Origin: Gemmatimonadota bacterium
Lineage (GTDB): Bacteria; Gemmatimonadota; Gemmatimonadetes; Longimicrobiales; Gaopeijiaceae
Assembly: GCA_026713345.1 (NCBI GenBank)
Contig: JAPOOQ010000425.1
Location: 1-18,429, forward strand
Direction: 5' to 3'
DNA: 18,429 nt
Position numbers and translations under genes: made by a program. The notes beneath the pieces are model-generated. The model ran no database searches. It had not been told where the DNA came from and saw only the letters and a list, made by a program, of their open reading frames with translations. Below, one piece after another: positions 8,163 through 13,889 of this stretch (position 1 is the first letter of the stretch; each line of letters opens with the position of its first letter).

Positions 8163-8537
8163 ATGAGCCAACCCGCCACCCCGACCGTGCAGACACCGGA
8201 TCGGCGCACCGCCAGGGCCCAGAGTCATCTGAAGATGATCCGGACCGGGGTGCGCTCCAACCGGGCGGTTGCGGCGGTGCTGGGCGTCTCGCATTCCCAG
8301 GTGTCGCGCTGGCGGCAGGGCCAGCGCCCCGACCGGGAAAACGCCGACCGTCTTGCAGGACTCGCCCTGGTGGTCGAGATGCTGCTCCGGTGGCTGGAGA
8401 CCGATATCGTCGAGGAGTGGCTCACGGGAGCGAACGCGCACCTCGACGGCGCCACGCCGGCCTACTTCATTCAGCGCAGCCGGATCGCCGAGGTGGTCGG
8501 GGCGGTGGAGGCGATGAAGAGGGGTGTATTCGCCTGA
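8163..8537 (+). CDS. Xre/MbcA/ParS-type antitoxin of a RES toxin
   Basis: This 124-aa protein has a helix-turn-helix (NRAVAAVLGVSHSQVSRWRQG, about residues 33-53) followed by a helical region and the MbcA/ParS-like C-terminal part (EEWLTGANAHLDGATPAYFIQRSRIAEVVGAVEAM). In this family the C-terminal region blocks the active site of the partner RES toxin and the complex represses its own promoter. The downstream RES gene starts within the stop codon (TGATG), so the two are translationally coupled. The order, antitoxin first, is the usual one. Confidence 0.85.
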   Translation: MSQPATPTVQTPDRRTARAQSHLKMIRTGVRSNRAVAAVLGVSHSQVSRWRQGQRPDRENADRLAGLALVVEMLLRWLETDIVEEWLTGANAHLDGATPAYFIQRSRIAEVVGAVEAMKRGVFA

Positions 8538-9100
8538 TGGGTCTCTTCTGGCGCGTCTTCCCCTGGGATCCCGACGTCAAGGAGGGAAACCCGTTTTCGG
8601 CGTCCTACATTCCTCCGACGACCGGCCGCGGGCGCTTCGACCTGCCGCTGGCCTGTTCACCTGTCCTTTACGTGGCCGAGTCGCCCGAACACGCGATTGC
8701 CGAGACCATTCAACCGTGGCGCAATCGTCCGTTGCGAAGCCCCCACCTGCTGCGGGCCGGACGTCCCCTGGCGCTGGTGGGAGTGCAGCTGGAGCCGGAT
8801 GAGGCGTCGAAACTGCTGGACCTCTGCGATCCGGGCACACTGCGCAGCGCCCGCCTGAATCCCGACCGGATCGCGTCGCGCCACCGGCAGACGACCCAGT
8901 CCATCGCGGCTTCGGCCTGGGACAGCGGTCACGCGGGCCTGCGCTGGTGGGCCAGCTTCTGGGGCGACTGGCAGGGCGTCGTCCTCTTCATGAAGCGTAC
9001 GCGGCGCGGCCTCCATTTCGGCGAACCGGAGGTCATCTCCCGCGATACCCCGGCGCTCCACGAGGCCGCCGACGCGCTCGGGATGACGTTGGCGATCTGA
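8537..9100 (+). CDS. RES-domain toxin (NAD+-targeting family)
   Basis: This 187-aa protein starts at an ATG overlapping the antitoxin stop by 1 nt. It has the RES signature, with an N-terminal LFWRVFP, then GRGRFD (R33), VLYVAESPEHAIAET (E56) and GLRWWASFW (S140), matching the Arg-Glu-Ser set that names the domain. RES toxins have an ADP-ribosyltransferase-like fold; characterised members degrade NAD+ (for example MbcT) or ADP-ribosylate a host enzyme (ParT with Prs). Which reaction applies here cannot be read from the sequence. The gene appears intact, and all three key residues are present. Confidence 0.87.
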   Translation: MGLFWRVFPWDPDVKEGNPFSASYIPPTTGRGRFDLPLACSPVLYVAESPEHAIAETIQPWRNRPLRSPHLLRAGRPLALVGVQLEPDEASKLLDLCDPGTLRSARLNPDRIASRHRQTTQSIAASAWDSGHAGLRWWASFWGDWQGVVLFMKRTRRGLHFGEPEVISRDTPALHEAADALGMTLAI

Positions 9101-9106
9101 GGGCGC

Positions 9107-9121
9107 GGCGGTCCAACCGCC
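9107..9121 (+). terminator. possible weak terminator hairpin after the RES toxin
   Basis: GGCGGT (9107-9112) and ACCGCC (9116-9121) form a 6-bp stem with a 3-nt loop, 6 nt after the stop. No T-run follows, so efficient intrinsic termination is doubtful. Confidence 0.25.
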
Positions 9122-9297
9122 CCCGCCGCGTGCCTCAACGGCCTACCCCCCCCCCTTCTCGGTGGCTGGCACCCCGGCCACGGCGCCGACTGACCCGTCC
9201 GGTCGTTGACCGGCATCACCCGCTGGGTCACATCAGCCGCCCGGAGGTCAATCTCACCCCCTCCGCTGAGCATGTTTCACAAATCATTTCATCCCGG

Positions 9298-9321
9298 CCT
9301 TCAGCGCCGCCTTCAGCGCCG
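9298..9321. repeat. perfect 12-bp tandem duplication
   Basis: CCTTCAGCGCCG occurs twice head to tail. On the minus strand it would encode AALKAALK in a frame that ends at a TGA at 9284-9286, so it may be part of a decayed coding sequence. Confidence 0.5.
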
Positions 9322-9498
9322 CGAGTTGGGGTTCGTCGGCGACAAGAACCGGGCCCGCCGGTTGCGGGAGAACTCGGCCGACAGCCTCCCGGGTACGAAG
9401 AACAGGAGCCCCAGGGTCCGCGGCACCCGCGAATCCACCTCGAAGGCCTCGCGGATCAAGCCGCGGCCGACGGGGTTCTGATCAGGTGAGTCGGGCAC
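9313..9498 (-). pseudogene. DUF3667-like gene fragment
   Basis: Read on the minus strand, the 61-codon frame gives LIREAFEVDSRVPRTLG, then LLFFVPGRLSAEF and SRNRRARFLSPT. This resembles the DUF3667 core pattern (DSRxxRTLxxLLxxPGxLxxEFxxGRRARYxxP). The cysteine-rich N-terminus expected of the family (CxxCG) and the following membrane helices are missing. The matching frame stops soon after SPT, and another minus-strand frame (GPVLVADEPQLAALKAALKAGMK) stays open to 9284. I read this as a truncated, frameshifted remnant. The family call is from memory of the pattern and is not certain. Confidence 0.45.
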
Positions 9499-9552
9499 GT
9501 CGCGTCAACCGCTAGTCATTGGCAACGCAGTCACGAAAGCGGGGCGCACTCC

Positions 9553-9601
9553 AGTATCAACAGACTCACACTGTCATGACAACATTACACAATGTCATGT
9601 T
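9553..9601 (-). promoter_or_regulatory. AT-rich promoter-like element with dyads, reading minus
   Basis: On the minus strand TTGTCA (9582-9577) and GATACT (9558-9553) are 18 nt apart, a fair sigma70 match. The region also holds the palindrome GTCATGAC (9573-9580), CATGACA/TGTCATG arms (9576-9582 and 9594-9600), and an ACATT-acac-AATGT dyad. It would read toward the DUF3667-like remnant. It also resembles 1896-1924 (22 of 29 positions). Confidence 0.35.
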
Positions 9602-9621
9602 CTCCTTACCTTCCAGCAATC

Positions 9622-12009
9622 CTAGAAGCGCACGCCGATGGTCCACGTCCGAGGCCGGGGTGTAGCGGTGTTGATTCTCTCGAAGTTCTCGTCGTTGGTC
9701 AGGTTGAAGATGTGCACGAAAGCGGATGCGCCGCCGGGCAGATCCTGTGAGACGCCCAGGTTCAGCCTCATGAATCCCGGGTAGTCAATGTGGTATCCGA
9801 GCGGATACGGCTTCGCGACGGGATTGAAGTTGCCGCTGTAGATGTCGCCCAGGAAGCCGGCGAAATCGGCGCTGTTCCAGCCTGACAGATAGGTCAGGTC
9901 GGCGTTCACGGTTGTGCCCTCGCGCGCGATGAGGCTGGTACCTGCAGACAGCGTCCACTTGGGGCGCTCGTCCAGCGTCTGGCCTTCCTCGTAGTCGCCC
10001 GTGTAGCTCTCGTCAAGCTCGGCAACCGTGCTGTTCGTGAGCCCGTAGTTCACATTCAGCGACAGCCGGGACGTGGGCTGCGCCTCGACCTTGAGCTCCC
10101 ACCCCTGGTTGTTCATGCGGTGCAGGTTCTGGTACTGGAAAATGTTGCGCGGGAAAGGGCCGGAGGTATCGCTGCCGGTGATCACCAGCTCGATCAGATC
10201 GACCGGGTCCTGGTCGAAGAAGGTCAGGCCGATCGAACCCTTCCCTCCGTAGAGAACGTCGACACCCAGGTCGTAGCCGCGCTGCTTCTGAGACCGCAGG
10301 TCCGGGTTGGCCAGGAGGATCGAAAACTCGTTCTCGTCGCCGCCCACCTGGCGCTCGTCGGGCACGATCACCGCCTGTCCCCAGGCGAAGCGTGGCTTGA
10401 TGGTGAACTCGCCCGCCTGCCGAATGCCGGTTATTCCGAAGCGGGGGGACCAGGTCAGCCCATCGGTCGATCCTTCCGGATGACGATCGCCGCGAATGCC
10501 GCCGGTGAAGAAAACGGCGTCCCTGAAACCCAGCTGCATCTGTCCGAAATAGCCGTCGCTGCGGATTTCCCTGGTGAAGTCGGCCGTCGGCCAGTCGTAG
10601 TCACGCCAGTCACTGACCTCGATCGGGTCGTGTGCAGTCAGACTGTATTCGCTCCGGTCGGCGCCGAACACGAACGTGCCGTTCATGTCGGCGGTGAGCG
10701 CACGGCTGATGGTCGTGTTGTAGGCCATGGACGAGCGGTTGGTGTCCCGGGCCCGCACGCTGTAGGTGCCATTGTCGTTCGGCAGGACGGGATAGTAGGA
10801 GTCTTCGTACCGGTCGAATCCGACCGTGAAGTCGTGGTGCCACCACGAGGCGGCCTCGAAGCCGAGGTCGAGGCTGTTCGTCTCCAGCCTGCTAATGAAG
10901 CGCTGCCGCGTCGGGGGGTTGTCGGGCGCGCCGACCTCCCGGTAGACCTCCCGCAGGATCGGGTTCCAGCTGCTGTAGTTGGACCCGTCGTGGGCCCGCA
11001 TGCTTGCCTGGGCTTCGAGCCGCCCGACCGTGAAGTTCACGCTGCCGAACAGCCGCTGGTCTTCCTGCGTGAGCAGATCGACCCATTCGGGCTCCTGTCG
11101 TCCGCTGTAGCCCAGGTTGTAGCCAAAGCGCGAATCCCCGCCGGCGAGCGTGAGCCGGTACTCCGGTGCCCGCGGCGTCCCCGACACATAGGGTGATTCC
11201 ACGACCTCAAGCTCCATCTTGCCCGAAAGCCGGGGCCTGCGCCAATCGCCGCCCGAGCCGCGCCGGGTGAAGATCTGCATGACGCCGCTGATCGCGCGGG
11301 AACCGTAGATCGTCGAGGCCTGCGGGCCCGAGACCACCTCGACGCGTTCGATGATGCCGGGGTCCAGGTTGGTGACGTAAGCCGGATCGGCGATCTCTGC
11401 GCCGTCGACGTAGACCTTGAGGGTGGACGCCGCGCCGAGGCCGGAGACGCCGCGCACCGAGAACACGCCGTAGCGGGCGCCGGGTCCCTCGTCCGTGTAG
11501 ACCGCGCCGGGCACCGCCGTGCGCACGAGTTCGGCGATGTTCCGGGGCGCGAGCCGCTCGATGTCCGCCCGGCTCACGATCGTCACGGGAGTGGGCACCT
11601 CCCGCACCGCCGTCGGCATGATGGTCCCGGTGACGATGAGTTCGTCGAGTGTGACCGGCTCCGGGTCGAGCCCGATGTCCGGACGGGCCGTCTCACCGGC
11701 AATCACGGTGACGTCGACCGTTCCCGCGCGGCGACCGATGATGCTGGCCGTGATCTGGTACTCGCCGGGAGGCACCGACGCGAATGTGAAGCGGCCGTCA
11801 GCGCCGGTTACGGCTTCGCGGCTGATCCCGCCGCCTTCCAACACGACCCTTGCCCCTTCAATGTGTTGGCGCTGCTCGGCGGCCCTGACCGTGCCTTCGA
11901 TGGCGTTGTCCTGGCCGGCTGTGGCTTCGGCCGCATTGGTCACGCTCGGTGCCGCGAGGGTGATGACTGCGAGCACGATGCCTGCACGGTGGATGATTCG
12001 GTTCCGCAT
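9622..12009 (-). CDS. TonB-dependent outer-membrane receptor
   Basis: This is a 795-aa receptor from the ATG at 12009, chosen because GGGAGG stands at proper spacing and a signal peptide follows at once (MRNRIIHRAGIVLAVITLAA, cleavage near TNA/AEA). An upstream in-frame ATG at 12135 would add 42 unlikely residues. Residues about 35-115 are a carboxypeptidase-regulatory-like beta-sandwich (AIEGTVRAAE, DGRFTFASVPPGEYQITAS). A TonB-box-like TLDELIVTG lies at 120-128 and the plug domain at about 133-250 (VPTPVTIVSRADIERL, FSVRGVSGLGAASTLKVYVDG, IERVEVVSGPQASTIYGSRA). The rest is a beta-barrel ending in aromatic TWTIGVRF. Such receptors import scarce substrates using the proton motive force; the substrate cannot be told. 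It is divergent from an exported amidohydrolase. Confidence 0.93.
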   Translation of the reverse strand: MRNRIIHRAGIVLAVITLAAPSVTNAAEATAGQDNAIEGTVRAAEQRQHIEGARVVLEGGGISREAVTGADGRFTFASVPPGEYQITASIIGRRAGTVDVTVIAGETARPDIGLDPEPVTLDELIVTGTIMPTAVREVPTPVTIVSRADIERLAPRNIAELVRTAVPGAVYTDEGPGARYGVFSVRGVSGLGAASTLKVYVDGAEIADPAYVTNLDPGIIERVEVVSGPQASTIYGSRAISGVMQIFTRRGSGGDWRRPRLSGKMELEVVESPYVSGTPRAPEYRLTLAGGDSRFGYNLGYSGRQEPEWVDLLTQEDQRLFGSVNFTVGRLEAQASMRAHDGSNYSSWNPILREVYREVGAPDNPPTRQRFISRLETNSLDLGFEAASWWHHDFTVGFDRYEDSYYPVLPNDNGTYSVRARDTNRSSMAYNTTISRALTADMNGTFVFGADRSEYSLTAHDPIEVSDWRDYDWPTADFTREIRSDGYFGQMQLGFRDAVFFTGGIRGDRHPEGSTDGLTWSPRFGITGIRQAGEFTIKPRFAWGQAVIVPDERQVGGDENEFSILLANPDLRSQKQRGYDLGVDVLYGGKGSIGLTFFDQDPVDLIELVITGSDTSGPFPRNIFQYQNLHRMNNQGWELKVEAQPTSRLSLNVNYGLTNSTVAELDESYTGDYEEGQTLDERPKWTLSAGTSLIAREGTTVNADLTYLSGWNSADFAGFLGDIYSGNFNPVAKPYPLGYHIDYPGFMRLNLGVSQDLPGGASAFVHIFNLTNDENFERINTATPRPRTWTIGVRF

Positions 12010-12021
12010 GACTTGCCTCCC

Positions 12022-12042
12022 TTGCCGTTGTCGTTCCGGCAA
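12022..12042 (-). other. hairpin immediately before the receptor ribosome binding site
   Basis: TTGCCG (12022-12027) and CGGCAA (12037-12042) form a perfect 6-bp stem with a 9-nt loop. In the receptor mRNA the stem directly abuts the GGGAGG ribosome binding site, so it could affect translation. Confidence 0.35.
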
Positions 12043-12073
12043 TGCTCCGCCCCCCGCCCCGCGCGACGGGCTT

Positions 12074-12090
12074 CCCCCACAACATGGGGG
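12074..12090 (-). other. second hairpin in the receptor leader
   Basis: CCCCCA (12074-12079) and TGGGGG (12085-12090) pair around a 5-nt loop, 65 nt upstream of the receptor start. There is no T-run. Its role is unknown; a protein operator or leader structure is possible. Confidence 0.3.
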
Positions 12091-12126
12091 CGGACCCGCC
12101 GAATAGTCAAGTTCAGGGGACCTGTG

Positions 12127-12263
12127 CCCATCCATTTTTTATATAATATTCATATGTTTATCATATTGTTCATAACTATTTATGAGATGTGGGTTGCATT
12201 ACAACGAGGGGCCTGCATTGCGCGCGTTTCTTGTATCCGCCACAGTTGTGGCTGTGAGCAGTG
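12127..12263 (+). repeat. 137-bp promoter/leader-like repeat, copy 1
   Basis: This copy matches 16577-16713 at 124 of 137 positions with no gaps, at an offset of exactly 4450. The first half (to about 12190) is AT-rich with TATAAT at 12142-12147 and the segments CATATGTT (12151-12158) and ATTGTTCATAA (12165-12175). The second half is GC-rich; 12208-12254 (47 nt) is identical in both copies and holds the dyad GCCACAGTTGTGGC (12239-12252). It ends 111 nt before the amidohydrolase start. The AT half looks like a promoter and the rest like a conserved leader. No terminal inverted repeats, transposase or target duplication are seen. Confidence 0.8.
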
Positions 12264-12374
12264 GTGTCCGCCCCCAGTTCGATCTCGCCGTCCATTGTGG
12301 CATCACCGTGGACCAAACCGTTAGACTCAGACGGTGAGGTGCCCCGGCGGACGCGACCCCGAGGAAACCGGAAC

Positions 12375-13865
12375 ATGATGAAACTGCATACCGAATTGAC
12401 GCTGCTGGCTGCGTTGGCTTCTTCCGCTTCGCTGGCTTCTTCGCTCGACGCGCAGGCCGGGTCCGCTACGGCGGCGGGAGCACCCGACCGCACCATTTTC
12501 GAAGGGGCAACCGTCATCGACGGCACAGGCGCCCCGGCGCGTCCCGGGATGGCCATTGTCGTGGAGGGCGACGTGATTGCCGGCATCGTGCCGGTCCGGG
12601 ACCTCTCTGCAGACGCCCGCGAAGGCGCGGAAATCGTGGACGCGAGTGGATGGTTTGCGATCCCCGGCCTCGTCGAGGCGCACACGCACCTGGCCAGCGT
12701 GGCGGACCGGGAGACCGCGGAGTTCATCCTGAACAGGCAACTCTTCGCGGGCATTACCACGGTTCGCGACATGGGCGGCGATGCCCGCGCGCTCATCGAT
12801 CTCCAGCGCGCTTCGCTGGTAAAGGAAATTCCCGCGCCGGACCTGCACTTCTCCGCACTGATGGCGGGTCCCGGGTTCTTCGGCAATCGCCGCGCGGCCC
12901 TGGCGGCGGCGGGCGAGAGGACGGGAGCCGTTCCCTGGCTGCAGGCGGTGACCGACGAGACCGATTTTGCGGAAGCCGTAACCCTGGCACGCGGGATCTG
13001 GGCAAGCGGGATCAAGCTCTATTTCCCGTTTGAGGGCGAGCTCCTGGGCAAGGTCGTGCCCGAGGCGTCCAGGCAGGGGATACCGGTTTGGTCGCACGTG
13101 AGCATCGGTCCGGCAAGGCCTCTGGAAGTCGCCAGAGCCGGTGTCCGTTCGATGGCCCACTCCTGCGGCATCATGCAGGCGGCCATACCCGACGATGTGT
13201 ATCGCGAGGGGGAGGAGGGGAAGCGCAGCGGGGTGGTGGAGGTCGACCTGAACGGCCCCGAGGTGGACACGCTCTTCGCGACCATGAAGCGGAACGGGAC
13301 GGTGCTCGACGCGACGCTCCGTGTGATGGTGCCGCGCGAATGGCTAATGGTGGAGCGCGACACGGCGGAGGCCCGGAGGCCCGGGGAGGCCGAAAACCCC
13401 GACAGTGCACAGCCGGATCCCCCTCCGCCCCCGCCCATCGATTTCCGCCCTCAGGGCATCGTGGTAAACTGCGGGTTGGAAGAGGCGATCGAAGCCACGC
13501 GGCTGGCGTACGAAGCCGGTGTCATGATTGCGGCCGGCACGGACGGCACGTCCGAGCCGGATTCCGTCTTTCCCGCACTGCACGAGGAGATTGGCTACCT
13601 GCACGAGTGGGCGGGCATGACGATGATGGATGTCCTGACGGCGGCGACACATCACGGCGCCGTTGCACTGGGACTGGAGGACACCATCGGTACGCTCGAG
13701 CCCGGTAAGCACGCCAACATCGTGTTCCTGCGCGAGGACCCCCTGGCCGGCCTGGGGAGCCTCCGTTCGGTGGAGCTCACGGTGAAGCGGGGCACGCTGT
13801 ACTACCGGCGGGACTTCGTACTCGGAGCGCCGCCGCGACCGGGTCTGCCGGGCGAGATCAGGTAG
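12375..13865 (+). CDS. secreted imidazolonepropionase-like amidohydrolase
   Basis: This is a 496-aa metal-dependent hydrolase with a signal peptide (LTLLAALASSASLASS, cleavage near DAQA). The ATG at 12375 has GAGGA upstream and opens directly into the signal. The fold signature is complete: GLVEAHTHLA with H103 and H105, likely carboxylated K214 (ASGIKLYFPF), H241 (VWSHVSIG), H262 (MAHSCG) and D390 (AAGTDGTSEP). The C-terminal beta-sandwich strand LGLEDTIGTLEPGKHANIVFLREDPL is typical of the imidazolonepropionase/prolidase-like subfamily. Exported members of this group often act on dipeptides or similar amides, but the substrate is not determinable. A Pro-rich insert (PDPPPPPPIDFRP, about 348-359) is unusual. 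The divergent TonB receptor and the shared-repeat promoter hint at a nutrient-scavenging unit. Confidence 0.92.
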   Translation: MMKLHTELTLLAALASSASLASSLDAQAGSATAAGAPDRTIFEGATVIDGTGAPARPGMAIVVEGDVIAGIVPVRDLSADAREGAEIVDASGWFAIPGLVEAHTHLASVADRETAEFILNRQLFAGITTVRDMGGDARALIDLQRASLVKEIPAPDLHFSALMAGPGFFGNRRAALAAAGERTGAVPWLQAVTDETDFAEAVTLARGIWASGIKLYFPFEGELLGKVVPEASRQGIPVWSHVSIGPARPLEVARAGVRSMAHSCGIMQAAIPDDVYREGEEGKRSGVVEVDLNGPEVDTLFATMKRNGTVLDATLRVMVPREWLMVERDTAEARRPGEAENPDSAQPDPPPPPPIDFRPQGIVVNCGLEEAIEATRLAYEAGVMIAAGTDGTSEPDSVFPALHEEIGYLHEWAGMTMMDVLTAATHHGAVALGLEDTIGTLEPGKHANIVFLREDPLAGLGSLRSVELTVKRGTLYYRRDFVLGAPPRPGLPGEIR

Positions 13866-13889
13866 GGAGCACAGGCTCACGCCCGCCGC

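Larger units (their letters stand above)
9101..9621. other. 521-nt gene-free stretch with decayed sequence
   Basis: No intact gene is seen. It holds a short GC hairpin just after the toxin stop (9107-9121), a run of ten C (9146-9155), a perfect 12-bp tandem duplication (9298-9321), a minus-strand DUF3667-like remnant, and a promoter-like AT-rich element near 9553-9601. Confidence 0.6.
12010..12374. other. 365-nt divergent intergenic region (receptor / amidohydrolase)
   Basis: The receptor-proximal part (12010-12126) is GC-rich with two hairpins in the receptor leader. The middle (12127-12263) is copy 1 of a 137-bp repeat that starts with an AT-rich promoter-like half. The last 111 nt lead to the amidohydrolase with a GAGGA ribosome binding site (12361-12365). 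No gene is seen. Confidence 0.7.

Noticed and set aside
12010..12135. Longer N-terminus for the TonB receptor from the ATG at 12135
   Set aside because: It would put 42 non-hydrophobic residues before a perfect signal peptide, and the start lies next to the repeat; the ATG at 12009 has GGGAGG.
12176..12263. Minus-strand frames across both repeats sharing SHNCGGYKKRAQCRP
   Set aside because: The rest of each frame is antisense to the amidohydrolase or SulP gene and shares nothing. The common peptide only reflects the DNA repeat.
12126..12324. A frame through both copies of the 137-bp repeat giving LYNIHMFIILFITIYEMWVALQ and then GACIARVSCIRHSCGCEQ
   Set aside because: Open in both copies, but 7 of 11 changed codons alter the residue, the ATG in copy 1 is ACG in copy 2, and there is no ribosome binding site. 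Nucleotide-level conservation fits a promoter/leader better than a peptide.
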